This document shows, in pieces, positions 8,585 to 17,304 of a DNA stretch of 64,000 nt. The stretch comes from Adhaeribacter radiodurans (lineage in GTDB: Bacteria > Bacteroidota > Bacteroidia > Cytophagales > Hymenobacteraceae). The notes beneath the pieces are model-generated. The model made no database searches. It saw only the letters and a list, made by a program, of their open reading frames with translations, and was not told the origin of the DNA. A program made the position numbers and the translations under genes. Position 1 is the first letter of the stretch; each line of letters opens with the position of its first letter. Location of the stretch: assembly GCF_014075995.1 (NCBI RefSeq), contig NZ_CP055153.1:5642001-5706000 (forward strand), in the 5' to 3' direction.

Positions 8585-10918
8585 ATGGCTGAAAAGCAAC
8601 AAAGATCTATATATCAAAAGATTGTCAATTTTCTTTGGCGGGGTTTTCTGGTAGGGTTGGTGTTCCTGGTTATTTATGTAGTATTTGTTTCAGTAAATTT
8701 TCTGTATTTATTCGGCTCCTCGCCTGGTCTCGAAAACCTGGAAAATCCCAGCAGCGAAATTGCGTCAGAACTATATACCGCCGATGGCTTATTAATTGGT
8801 AAGTATTTTACTGAAAACCGTAGCCCGGTATCCTACGGTAAAATCTCACCTATACTCATTAAAACGCTGGTTGCCACCGAAGATGTACGGTTTTACCAAC
8901 ATTCCGGCATCGACGCACGAGCGCTTGGATCTGTTTTTTATTTTACATTGCGTGGGGAAAAACGGGGTGGTAGTACCATTACGCAACAGTTGGCTAAAAA
9001 TCTGTATAAAACCCGTACCGACGATTCGCGGGGCGCCCTGGGGCATATCCCGGTATTAAATACGCTTATTAGTAAAACCAAGGAGTGGACTTTGGCGGTG
9101 CAGCTCGAGCGCAATTATACCAAAGAAGAAATTTTAACCATGTACCTGAATACAGTAGACTTTGGTTCGAATTCTTACGGAATAAAAGTAGCTTCCAAAA
9201 CATTTTTTAGTACGTCGCCGGATAGTTTAAAGCCCGAAGAGGCGGCCATGATGGTAGGTTTAGTAAATGCACCCTCGCGGTACAGTCCTAAATTTAACCC
9301 GAAAAATGCGCTGGCAAAACGAAATTTCGTGATTGATAAAATGGCGAAATACCGCATTGTAACCAAAGCAGCAGCCGATTCTTTAAAAGCTTTACCTATT
9401 ACCTTAAAATACAAAATAGAAAAACATTACGAAGGACCCGCTACTTATTTTAGAGGCGCCGTAAACGATTTTGTAAAAAAATGGTGCGAAGAAGAAAATA
9501 AAAAAGCCGGTTACGAAAAATACGATATTTATACCAGCGGTTTAAAAATTTACACCACCATTGACTCGCGCATGCAGGCTTTAGCGGAGCAAGCGGTAGA
9601 AGAAAAAATGCGTGATTTGCAAAAGAAATTTAACCGCCACTGGAAAGGCAAAAATCCTTGGGTAGATGAGAAAGATAATGAAATACCCAATTTTATCGAG
9701 ACCATTGCGCAACGAACGGAATATTACCACAAGTTAAAACGGCTTTACGGCAAAGATCAGGCAAAAATTAATGAATTGATGAATTCGCCCCGTAAAATGA
9801 CGGTTTTTACCTGGCAAGGCGAAAAAGATACTACCTTAAGCCCTCTTGATTCTTTACGTTATTATAAGCGTTACCTGCACGCTGGCATGATGACCATGGA
9901 CCCATTTACCGGACAAATAAAAACCTGGGTAGGAGGAATTAATTTTAAATATTTCAAATACGATCACGTGCGTCAGGCCAAGCGACAGGCGGGTTCTACT
10001 TTTAAACCTTTCGTTTACTTAACAGCCCTGGACAACGGTTACACTCCCTGCGACCGCATCCGCGACGAGCGAATTACCATAAAATACGTTGAAAACGGCA
10101 AGCCTATGGAGTGGCAGCCCAACAATGTAACCCGATCTTATACCGGTATTAACATGACTTTACGTCAAGCTATGGCCCGCTCCGTAAATTCAGTAACGGC
10201 CCAGTTAACAGAGCAGGTAGGTTGGGATAGAGTAGCGCAATACGCACATCGCTTAGGTATTACTACGCCCTTACAATCTGTTCCTTCTATTGGTTTAGGC
10301 TCGGGTGGCGATGTATCGGTGTACGACATGGTAAGTGCGTATGCTACCTTCGTGAACAACGGTTTCCGGAGCGACCCTATGTTTGTTACCCGCATCGAAG
10401 ACCGGAACGGCAACGTAATTCACCAGTTCAGCCCGAAACAAAAAAAGGTAATCAGCGAAGAAACTGCCTTTTTAATGGTGCACATGCTTAAAGGGGGCAT
10501 GGAAGAACCCGGTGGTACATCGCAGGCTTTATGGGAATACGACCTCTGGAAAAACGGCAACGAAATTGGTGGCAAAACAGGTACTACTTCTAATTATTCC
10601 GATGGCTGGTACATGGGCATTACCAAAGATTTAGTTTCGGGAGTATGGGTAGGTGGCGAAGATCGCAGCATCCATTTCCGGACTTCAGCTACCGGCGAAG
10701 GCTCTAAAACAGCGCTGCCCATCTTTGGGTTGTTTATGGAAAAGCTCTACAAAGAAAAAGAACTAGGCTATAAAATGGGTCGATTCCCGAAACCAACGGT
10801 AAAAATCCGAAAAAATTATTATTGCCCTACTCCGCGTTACTCCGCTCCCAAAACCGATTCTGTTTCTACGGATCAATTATTAGAAAAACTCAACGATAGT
10901 TTACCGGATGATATTTAG
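8585..10918 (+). CDS. Class A penicillin-binding protein (PBP1A-type)
   Basis: A bifunctional peptidoglycan synthase anchored by one N-terminal membrane segment (about residues 15-45). The GT51 glycosyltransferase domain has the catalytic-glutamate motif ATEDVRFYQHSGID and GGSTITQQLAKN. The transpeptidase domain has S471-T-F-K474, the SVN motif in ARSVNSVT, and K664-T-G. It polymerises lipid II and cross-links stem peptides in the periplasm. A TTG three codons upstream is possible, but the ATG at 8585 (MAEKQQ) is preferred. The length (777 residues) is normal. A hairpin follows the stop. Confidence 0.95.
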   Translation: MAEKQQRSIYQKIVNFLWRGFLVGLVFLVIYVVFVSVNFLYLFGSSPGLENLENPSSEIASELYTADGLLIGKYFTENRSPVSYGKISPILIKTLVATEDVRFYQHSGIDARALGSVFYFTLRGEKRGGSTITQQLAKNLYKTRTDDSRGALGHIPVLNTLISKTKEWTLAVQLERNYTKEEILTMYLNTVDFGSNSYGIKVASKTFFSTSPDSLKPEEAAMMVGLVNAPSRYSPKFNPKNALAKRNFVIDKMAKYRIVTKAAADSLKALPITLKYKIEKHYEGPATYFRGAVNDFVKKWCEEENKKAGYEKYDIYTSGLKIYTTIDSRMQALAEQAVEEKMRDLQKKFNRHWKGKNPWVDEKDNEIPNFIETIAQRTEYYHKLKRLYGKDQAKINELMNSPRKMTVFTWQGEKDTTLSPLDSLRYYKRYLHAGMMTMDPFTGQIKTWVGGINFKYFKYDHVRQAKRQAGSTFKPFVYLTALDNGYTPCDRIRDERITIKYVENGKPMEWQPNNVTRSYTGINMTLRQAMARSVNSVTAQLTEQVGWDRVAQYAHRLGITTPLQSVPSIGLGSGGDVSVYDMVSAYATFVNNGFRSDPMFVTRIEDRNGNVIHQFSPKQKKVISEETAFLMVHMLKGGMEEPGGTSQALWEYDLWKNGNEIGGKTGTTSNYSDGWYMGITKDLVSGVWVGGEDRSIHFRTSATGEGSKTALPIFGLFMEKLYKEKELGYKMGRFPKPTVKIRKNYYCPTPRYSAPKTDSVSTDQLLEKLNDSLPDDI

Positions 10919-10937
10919 CTAAGAATAGGTAAATAAG

Positions 10938-10997
10938 GATAAGTGGTATTAAAGGCCTGAATCAATATGATATTTTGGGCGTTTAGTACCACTTATC
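10938..10997 (+). terminator. Hairpin downstream of the penicillin-binding protein gene
   Basis: The arms GATAAGTGGTATTAA (10938-10952) and TTAGTACCACTTATC (10983-10997) pair at 14 of 15 positions around a 30-base loop. The right arm is followed by CTTTAT and a T-rich stretch. The position 20 bases after the stop suggests a terminator or an mRNA 3'-end stabiliser. Confidence 0.5.
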
Positions 10998-11275
10998 TTT
11001 ATGGCTTTTCTCTTTTTTGTAAGGTAACTACCGTAAACCTGATCCATATTCCTTATTAAGAGTTAAATAGTTATCAGCCCAATTCATCTAAGACAAAACA
11101 TTTATAATTTTTTATTATATAAATCTTAATTTGAAATAATTGCAAGAATTGGTTGAAAATAGCTTCGAAAATTATTAATTTAATAAAAAAATAATAGTAT
11201 TTAAGTGCCATATTTTGGCAGAAAAAACGTTATACAAGGGTAGAATGATATAATTGGTTGTAACAGAATTATGCT

Positions 11276-11947
11276 ATGTTTAAGATAAATAAACTATTTT
11301 TTTACTTTTTAATATTACTCAGTTTTTACTTTATTAATGGTTCCGTTAGGGCCCAGCGCGTAGATATTCAGGAATGGCCGAAAGGGCGGGTAGTTTTAAC
11401 TTCCGGCGATACGTTAAGTGGCCCATTAACCTACCATCGTACCGAAGATATTGTGCGGGTTACCTTAAAAGATGGTTCTATTCAGGCCTATGCGCCGGTA
11501 AATGTAGTTAGCTTTACTGTTTCAGATGGTCGTTTTTCGCAAACGTTTAAACCCTACATGTGGAACCGGGGTAATGATTACAGCGATTACAAAGCGCCGG
11601 CATTTTTTGAACAATTAAACGAAGGCAAATACAGCCTGGTGAAACGTGAAACCATTGTGCGTCGCAACATGAATACGGGGCCCATGTACGCCGGTTATGG
11701 ACGTTATTACGACCCTTATGGCTATGGCAATTACTCCCGCTACGTAGAACAAGTGCAAGATTTATTTTACTTACATACCCCTGATAACAATATAATTGCT
11801 TTACGCCGACCAAAACGCGACCTGGAAGATATTTTCGGAAAGAAAAATAAAGAAATGAAAGCCTTTATTTCGGCTAATAAATTAGATTATGATAATGCCC
11901 GCGACTTGGTGGTAATCGTTAGCCACTTTAATCAAATAAGTCAGTAG
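11276..11947 (+). CDS. Exported protein of unknown function
   Basis: This 223-residue protein has a signal peptide (MFKINKLFFYFLILL, cleavage near VRAQ). The mature N-terminus holds short beta strands (GRVVLTSGDTLSGPLTYH, VRVTLKDGSIQAYAP), as in Bacteroidota exported proteins that read like a small barrel or Sm-like fold. The middle has a Tyr/Gly-rich patch (YAGYGRYYDPYGYGNY). The C-terminal 60 residues are charged and helical. I do not recognise a named family. It is monocistronic, with a strong terminator. Confidence 0.65.
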   Translation: MFKINKLFFYFLILLSFYFINGSVRAQRVDIQEWPKGRVVLTSGDTLSGPLTYHRTEDIVRVTLKDGSIQAYAPVNVVSFTVSDGRFSQTFKPYMWNRGNDYSDYKAPAFFEQLNEGKYSLVKRETIVRRNMNTGPMYAGYGRYYDPYGYGNYSRYVEQVQDLFYLHTPDNNIIALRRPKRDLEDIFGKKNKEMKAFISANKLDYDNARDLVVIVSHFNQISQ

Positions 11948-11963
11948 TAATTTAATTCACCCG

Positions 11964-12006
11964 TAAAACAAAACAGCCGCTTCGAAAGAGCGGCTGTTTT
12001 GTTTTA
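11964..12006 (+). terminator. Intrinsic terminator
   Basis: A near-perfect stem with arms TAAAACAAAACAGCCGCT (11964-11981) and AGCGGCTGTTTTGTTTTA (11989-12006) around a 7-base loop, ending in T-rich sequence. It starts 16 bases after the stop of the preceding exported-protein gene and could work in both directions. Confidence 0.85.
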
Positions 12007-12120
12007 CATATTTCCCTTATCCCCTGAATTTGCCGGAGCTGTGCTATAACCGAACACTAAACCGGACAGTTACGTCCGGAAACGTACAACTTTTTAACTA
12101 AAATTCTTCAAAAACAGCTA

Positions 12121-12153
12121 TTGAAAGCCCTTATTTAGTCTTTTATAGTTTTG
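12121..12153 (+). promoter_or_regulatory. Candidate Bacteroidetes promoter of the small SH3-like gene
   Basis: TTG (12121-12123) and TAGTTTTG (12146-12153) match the -33 TTG and -7 TAnnTTTG boxes with 22 bases between them, slightly long but within the reported range. The start codon lies 89 bases further on. A short hairpin (CCGGAC-AGTTAC-GTCCGG) precedes it at about 12,063. Confidence 0.45.
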
Positions 12154-12241
12154 GCACAACCGTTGCAAAACCTCTAAACGAGATCAATTATTAAAATACC
12201 TGATTTTCAAAATAAAAAACGCAAACTAAAGAAATAAAACT

Positions 12242-12541
12242 ATGAAAAAGCTTCTTCTTTCTTTCGTGCTGATTGCTCAATTAGGTTTTGCAATGGCCGA
12301 CAATAAAACTCCCTTAATGGTGGTGCAAGTTCGGAACAACAATGTAAAAATGTTTCAGCAAGCCGGCACTTCCACCCCCGTTATTGAAACTGTTACTACT
12401 GCCGACCGGGTAGAACTCATTCGTAAATGGAACACGCATTGGGCTTTGGTAAAAGTGAATGACAAAGTAGGTTATGTATTATTTTCGGAATTAACTAACC
12501 TGAAAGCACAACCCCAATCAAAAGCTCTTGCTACTCGCTAA
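12242..12541 (+). CDS. Small exported SH3-like domain protein
   Basis: This 99-residue protein has a clear signal peptide (MKKLLLSFVLIAQLGFAMA). The remaining 80 residues look like a bacterial SH3 domain: a VQVRNNNVKMFQQAG start, TADRVELIRKWNTHWALVKV, then GYVLFSEL, the usual W..V...G(W/Y)V...L ending. Such domains bind peptidoglycan or peptides in the periplasm; nothing shows the ligand. It has its own promoter and terminator. Confidence 0.75.
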   Translation: MKKLLLSFVLIAQLGFAMADNKTPLMVVQVRNNNVKMFQQAGTSTPVIETVTTADRVELIRKWNTHWALVKVNDKVGYVLFSELTNLKAQPQSKALATR

Positions 12542-12566
12542 GGTTCTAATTTAGCCGGAAGGCAAA

Positions 12567-12603
12567 AACAAAAGGTGAACCCGTAAGTTCACCTTTTGTT
12601 TTT
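12567..12603 (+). terminator. Intrinsic terminator
   Basis: The arms AACAAAAGGTGAAC and GTTCACCTTTTGTT pair perfectly around CCGTAA and are followed by TTTTA. It lies about 25 bases after the small SH3-like gene. Confidence 0.85.
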
Positions 12604-12714
12604 TATGGGTATACCTAATTTATTTAGAATAAAGTTGAAGCTATTAAATATTACAAAGCAATAGCTTTATTTATTAGTAGATCTTTAAGGTATACTTTCC
12701 CTTAATTTAATTCT

Positions 12715-13806
12715 TTACATCTTGCTGTTTTTGCCGGCAAACTTCTGGTATTCGGCGTTAATCTGGTCGTCGGTAAGGGTACTACCGGAGTGAACAATCA
12801 AGCGGTGGCGGAATGTAATTGATTTACCAGCCGGCAGTTTGTAATTTAGTTCTTCTTTACCGTCGCTCAATGCTTTTTGACCCAGAGGATTTGCGGCGAA
12901 TAAACCGTAACCACGAGCGTGCCAATAAGTAGGGAAGCCCACATTCTGCGGATTATCGAGCATTACTACGGATACGGGTTCCTGATTGATTTTTCCTGTT
13001 AAGTTTACCCATTTACCCCGCGTACCCCATACGGCATCGCCTTCTTTACCTTCAGAACTGCGGTATTTACCCGTTACGCCTTCGTTATTTAACTTTGCTA
13101 CTGGAGTAGCTTTGCCACTTGCATCAGTAAAAACTTCTGGTTTATCTGACGGATGTTCTAATTCACGAGCCAACCGGAGGCCAATTACTCCTTCTTTGTT
13201 ATCTTTAAAAGAAACGTCTTCCTGTAAAGCCGTAAGGGTGGTAATCCGGTCGATGTAGCGGTCGTTTCCTTTGCCACTGAATACAAAACGAGTATCCTCA
13301 CGCAATAAGTTAGTACCATCGGGTTTCTGCCAGTCCATGGTTACGGCAAGTTCGGCCTGGTTTTCCCCGTTTGTCATTTTGGTTACTTTCCGGTGCTTAA
13401 TGGTACCGTAACTATTTTTCTTATCGGCTTCAATGGCAGTAGAATTATTCCAAAAATCAAGACCATTTACATCGCCGTAGTTAAACCACAAGCCTACGTG
13501 GTGCGGATGGTCGACGCGCTCACCTGGACGCGGGTCATAAGGCCAGCCCCGGGTAATGAGTGTTCCTTTAGCGGTGCGTATGGGGTACAAAACCGGCTTC
13601 ATTAAGTCATCCGGGTAAAAATAAGACGTAAATGGTTGTCCATTTACTAAAACATCTACCCGCTTACTTTTTTCATCGGCTACTAAAGTAAATTTTTGAG
13701 CTTTAGATTTCGGCGGATTCTGAGGTTTTAAAATAAAACTAACGCTAACAAGTAAAATGGTAAAGAGCCCGATTGGCAGCAAGGGGAAATATTTTTTTTG
13801 CTTCAT
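12715..13806 (-). CDS. DUF6807 (PmoA-like) exported protein
   Basis: The frame opens at 13914, but the ATG at 13806 starts a signal anchor (MKQKKYFPLLPIGLFTILL), giving 363 residues; the upstream extension is not protein-like. The body carries the DUF6807/'methane oxygenase PmoA' family signature HPHHVGLWFNYGDVNG and a late YWHARGYGLFAANPLG. Despite the old name, no methane oxidation is implied. In Bacteroidota the family occurs with sugar oxidoreductases, and a carbohydrate-binding or sugar-processing role is inferred. It is the last gene of the enzyme block, 131 bp after the oxidoreductase. Confidence 0.8.
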   Translation of the reverse strand: MKQKKYFPLLPIGLFTILLVSVSFILKPQNPPKSKAQKFTLVADEKSKRVDVLVNGQPFTSYFYPDDLMKPVLYPIRTAKGTLITRGWPYDPRPGERVDHPHHVGLWFNYGDVNGLDFWNNSTAIEADKKNSYGTIKHRKVTKMTNGENQAELAVTMDWQKPDGTNLLREDTRFVFSGKGNDRYIDRITTLTALQEDVSFKDNKEGVIGLRLARELEHPSDKPEVFTDASGKATPVAKLNNEGVTGKYRSSEGKEGDAVWGTRGKWVNLTGKINQEPVSVVMLDNPQNVGFPTYWHARGYGLFAANPLGQKALSDGKEELNYKLPAGKSITFRHRLIVHSGSTLTDDQINAEYQKFAGKNSKM

Positions 13807-13937
13807 AATTAGCATACTAGCAGATACAAGGTATTTCAAAACAAAGTATTTTTTTAAGAAAAAGGGATGATAAACTTTCGTATTACCACCCCTTCCCATA
13901 ATAAGCATCAACAAGAGTTTTATAGCTAATAAATCTT

Positions 13938-15278
13938 TTAGCTAACGGTTAAATCTTGTTTGGCATCGTCGAAAGTAATTTTTTTACCGGTAGTTAAAGC
14001 CGCATAGGTCATTTGGTTGGCTACAGAGTGATTGTAACCGGCCCGCACCGAAGCATTCGGAGTTTTACGGCTGCGTACGCATTCCATCCAATTGCGCATG
14101 TGCAAGGAGGTCATTGGGTCGCCACCGGTATTAGCGGCAGTTTCCATTTTAGCGGCATTCGGTAAAGTAAATTCCTGTAAAAGGTTGGCTTTCATACCCA
14201 TTTCGTCGGCCATTTTCTGCGTTAAACCGCCCTCTGAAGTAATCTTGTTCGTATCCAGGTTCATCATACCGCCATTAGAGTAGTACAATTCTTTCGTACC
14301 GCCTGCCCCATTATGGAACCGCGACGAGAATACTACCTGGAAGCCTTTGCTCATATCGTCTTTCGGACCATAATCAAACACAGCAGTCATGGTATCGGCA
14401 TTTTTGCGGCCATCTTTCCACATGTAAATACCGCCGTTAGCCGATACGCTGCGTGGGTGTTCTAAACCGGTAAACCAATGTACGGTATCAATCTGGTGCG
14501 ACATCCATTGGCCCGGAATACCAGTTGAATACGGGTAAAATAAACGGAATTCCAAATACTTTCGTGGATCCCAGGCTTCTTTCGGACGGTTCATCAGGAA
14601 ACGATCCCAATCAGTATCTTCTTTGCGGATTTCTTTGGTAAGCGGTACCCGCCAGCGGCCGGGCTGGTTTACGTTCCAGCACATTTCTACCATGGTAATA
14701 TCACCAAATTTACCGGACCGGATAAATTCATTAGCGGCAATGTAATTAGGTGCGCTACGGCGTTGCGAACCAATCTGCACAATTCTGTCCGATTCTTCTA
14801 CGGCTTTTAAAATAGCCCGGGCATCTTCCATACTCTCGGCCATCGGCTTTTCAATGTAGGCATCGCGACCGGCTTTAACGGCCTCCACTCCCATTAAAGC
14901 ATGCTGAAAATCGGCGGTAGAAATAATAACAGCATCAATATTTTTATTAGCGTATAGCTCATCGTTGTTGCGGTATTTTTTAATTTTCATACCGGCTTTT
15001 TCTTTAATATACGCTTCGGCTTCATCGCGGCGGCGGTTCCAGATATCAGAAACAGCTACAAAATCAAAATTTAATTCTTTATGGTGGTCCAGGAAAGAAG
15101 GAACCAGGGAGCTTTTAAACCGGTTCGAGAAACCCACAATGCCCACATTTACGCGGTCGTTAGCGCCCATAATGCGGCCGTAACTTTTGGCACTGATGCC
15201 CATAGCTGCTACACTTAGGGTGCCTAAAGCAGCTTTTTTAATAAATTCTCGCCGGGAGTTTTCGTTATGATTTTCCAT
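13938..15278 (-). CDS. Gfo/Idh/MocA-family oxidoreductase with Tat signal
   Basis: This 446-residue periplasmic NAD(P)-dependent dehydrogenase is exported folded, with its cofactor: twin-arginine signal SRREFIKKAALGTLSVAA at the N-terminus. A Rossmann fold follows (VNVGIVGFSNRF, cofactor loop), then AVIISTADFQHALMGVEAVKAG and YIEKPMA, which holds the family's EKP lysine. In 3-keto-glycoside pathways such enzymes oxidise the C3 hydroxyl of a glycoside. It sits next to a DUF1080 hydrolase and a TIM-barrel isomerase, which supports that role by inference. Confidence 0.9.
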   Translation of the reverse strand: MENHNENSRREFIKKAALGTLSVAAMGISAKSYGRIMGANDRVNVGIVGFSNRFKSSLVPSFLDHHKELNFDFVAVSDIWNRRRDEAEAYIKEKAGMKIKKYRNNDELYANKNIDAVIISTADFQHALMGVEAVKAGRDAYIEKPMAESMEDARAILKAVEESDRIVQIGSQRRSAPNYIAANEFIRSGKFGDITMVEMCWNVNQPGRWRVPLTKEIRKEDTDWDRFLMNRPKEAWDPRKYLEFRLFYPYSTGIPGQWMSHQIDTVHWFTGLEHPRSVSANGGIYMWKDGRKNADTMTAVFDYGPKDDMSKGFQVVFSSRFHNGAGGTKELYYSNGGMMNLDTNKITSEGGLTQKMADEMGMKANLLQEFTLPNAAKMETAANTGGDPMTSLHMRNWMECVRSRKTPNASVRAGYNHSVANQMTYAALTTGKKITFDDAKQDLTVS

Positions 15279-15321
15279 TATTAATTAAAGTTTGATAGCA
15301 CTATTTAATTATATCTGCTAA

Positions 15322-16092
15322 TTAAAGCGTTCTGATTTTAATATTGCGGTAATACACCGTGTTACCGTGGTCCTGCAATAAAATACGCCCTTGGGCAGCT
15401 TCCCCAAAATTAGGATAGTCTTTGTATTTACTTTGCGCTACCAAGGCCCGGTACTCCGGACTGGCCCGGGTGTATTCTACTACTTTGGTGCCGTTGAGCC
15501 AGTGTTCTACGAGGTTGTTCTTCGACACAATGCGTACCTGGTTCCATTCGCCAATGGGTTTGGCCTTTTTGTTTTTGGCCGGAATTAAATCGTACAATGA
15601 ACCAATAGTACGATTTCCGTTTTTACCCATTTTAGCGTCGGGGTGGCGGACATCATCTAAAATCTGATACTCCAGGCCAATAGCTGAGCCCGGATGCGCA
15701 GGTTCTTTTTCAGTGACAAAATATTTAACCCCGCTGTTAGCACCTTCGGTTAGTTTAGCTTCAAGGGTTAGTTCAAAATTGCCGTATTGCTGATTTGTTA
15801 CAATATCACCGCCATTCCGCGATTCAGCGCCATCGGACTGTAAAACGGTTAATTCGCCGTTTTCAATCTGCCACCCTTGCGTCGGGAATGCCTCTTTATG
15901 CGCTCCACGCCAACCGTTCGTCGTTTTACCATCAAAGAGCAATTGCCAGCCTTGTTTTTTTTCAGTGGCCGTTAAGGTATTAACCGGCTGATTTTTCGCC
16001 ACACTTTTACTTGCGCTTTCTTGGGCCAAGCCAGTACCCCAAAAGCTGAGAACAACAAAACCAGTAAGAATACATTTTTCTATTTTTTTCAT
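15322..16092 (-). CDS. DUF1080 protein, probable 3-keto-glycoside hydrolase
   Basis: This 256-residue exported protein (signal MKKIEKCILTGFVVLSFWG) has a concanavalin-like DUF1080 domain: GWQLLFDGKTTNGWRG at the start, GDIVTNQQYGNFEL in the middle, GRILLQDHGNTVYYRNIKI at the end. The family is now linked to cleavage of 3-keto-disaccharides and glucosides. The gene lies 35 bp after the epimerase gene and 43 bp before the oxidoreductase gene, which fits a shared pathway; the substrate is not known. Confidence 0.88.
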   Translation of the reverse strand: MKKIEKCILTGFVVLSFWGTGLAQESASKSVAKNQPVNTLTATEKKQGWQLLFDGKTTNGWRGAHKEAFPTQGWQIENGELTVLQSDGAESRNGGDIVTNQQYGNFELTLEAKLTEGANSGVKYFVTEKEPAHPGSAIGLEYQILDDVRHPDAKMGKNGNRTIGSLYDLIPAKNKKAKPIGEWNQVRIVSKNNLVEHWLNGTKVVEYTRASPEYRALVAQSKYKDYPNFGEAAQGRILLQDHGNTVYYRNIKIRTL

Positions 16093-16127
16093 TATTAATT
16101 ATTCTATTATACTTAAGCAAATGAAAA

Positions 16128-17054
16128 TCAGATGTTAAACTTTAGCTGATTTTTCAAGTAATTGCGCGTTATCTGGCCACTTTCCAGGGGAGTGCGGTTT
16201 TTCTCGGGCACAGCATCCAATTCAATAATGGCGTAACCTTTAAAATTTACTTCTTTTAAAGCGGCAAAAATGCCCGGAAAGTTTACCCGTCCCTGGCCTA
16301 ATTCCACGAACTGATAAGGTTTGCTGGGGTCAATAGCATTTTTATCGCGTACGTCTTTAATGTGCAAAGCTTTCAGCCGATTTTTGTATTGCCGAATGGC
16401 TTTGGCCGGATCGCCGCCTCCTTGCTGGTAATGCGCTACATCTAGCAGCAAACTCACGTATTTAGGGTCAGTATTTTTCAGAATTACGTCTACTTCTTCC
16501 GGCGTTTCGCCGAGTTGATGCATGTGGTTGTGGTAAGTAGTTTCGATGCCTAGCGGTTGCGTACGTTTGCCTACTTCGGTTAGCATCTTACCATATTTTA
16601 CTAAATCTTCTTCGGTAGGAGCCCCGTTTTTTGGCCGCGATGAATTAGTTACCTGAATGTATTTACCGCCCAGGGCTTTCACGAATTTAGCGTGGGTTAC
16701 GTGCTTGCTGATTTCGGCTTCGTCGTTGCCGGTATTTATATTAGCGTTACCGCTCGAAAACATGGCTAGCTCTAGTTTCGCCTCGTCTAATAGCTTTTTA
16801 AGTTCAGCGGGTTTCTGGCCGTATTCCGGATAGGTATTGGCCCGTAACTGAATACCGGTAAAACCTAATTGGGAGATTTCTTTAATGGCTTGTACATCGT
16901 TGCCGCCCCAGGTAATAGCCGAGTAACCAAACTTAATTCCGGAAGCCGCTAAAGCCGCTGCGAAAGTTTGAGGTGAGTTAACAATAATGGGAACGGCAAC
17001 AGTTGCAAAACCAAGATGGCTTATAAATTGACGACGGGTTACTTTTACTGACAT
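16128..17054 (-). CDS. Sugar phosphate isomerase/epimerase-like TIM-barrel protein
   Basis: This 308-residue protein is exported by Tat (VTRRQFISHLGFATVA). The xylose-isomerase-like/AP-endonuclease-2 barrel has metal-ligand motifs in order: TTYHNHMHQLGETPEE, LLLDVAHYQQGG, KALHIKD and AIIELDA. It likely isomerises or epimerises a keto-sugar made in the periplasm. It is the first gene of the enzyme block behind susCD, with an operator-like sequence about 170 bp upstream. A paralogue lies at 53849-54691. Confidence 0.88.
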   Translation of the reverse strand: MSVKVTRRQFISHLGFATVAVPIIVNSPQTFAAALAASGIKFGYSAITWGGNDVQAIKEISQLGFTGIQLRANTYPEYGQKPAELKKLLDEAKLELAMFSSGNANINTGNDEAEISKHVTHAKFVKALGGKYIQVTNSSRPKNGAPTEEDLVKYGKMLTEVGKRTQPLGIETTYHNHMHQLGETPEEVDVILKNTDPKYVSLLLDVAHYQQGGGDPAKAIRQYKNRLKALHIKDVRDKNAIDPSKPYQFVELGQGRVNFPGIFAALKEVNFKGYAIIELDAVPEKNRTPLESGQITRNYLKNQLKFNI

Positions 17055-17220
17055 GGTATTTAGTTGAACACTTTTAATAATTTATCTAAGAAAAGATTTT
17101 AGATAAACTCATAAAAACACAGCCCAATAAGCTTAAAAAATAAAAATTGGGCACTTACGCTTTTTAAACTTATATTATTTTACCTTCCTATCATAGTAAA
17201 AAAGTAAGATTTTTTCCGGT

Positions 17221-17238
17221 AACGTTTCCGTTAATGTT
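17221..17238. promoter_or_regulatory. Operator-like site before the enzyme block
   Basis: The 18-bp AACGTTTCCGTTAATGTT matches the site at 22397-22414 at 16 of 18 positions. It sits inside a wider imperfect dyad (CCGGTAAC ... GTTATCGG). The position between susD and the epimerase gene suits a LacI-type repressor or activator site controlling an internal promoter. The regulator is not in the window. Confidence 0.5.
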
Positions 17239-17246
17239 ATCGGAAT

Positions 17247-17288
17247 ACTAAAACAGAGCCTTTTTTTAAGCAACAGCTCTGTTTTAGT
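17247..17288 (-). terminator. Hairpin after susD
   Basis: ACTAAAACAGAGC (17247-17259) and GCTCTGTTTTAGT (17276-17288) form a perfect 13-bp stem with a 16-base loop. It begins 17 bases after the susD stop. It probably ends or attenuates susCD transcription before the enzyme block; no long T-run follows, so it may be partial. Confidence 0.6.
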
Positions 17289-17304
17289 AAAGAAGAGTAT
17301 TAGA

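Noticed and set aside
8796-9414. Overlapping frames inside the PBP gene on both strands
   Set aside because: Shadows of a strongly conserved GT51 coding region.
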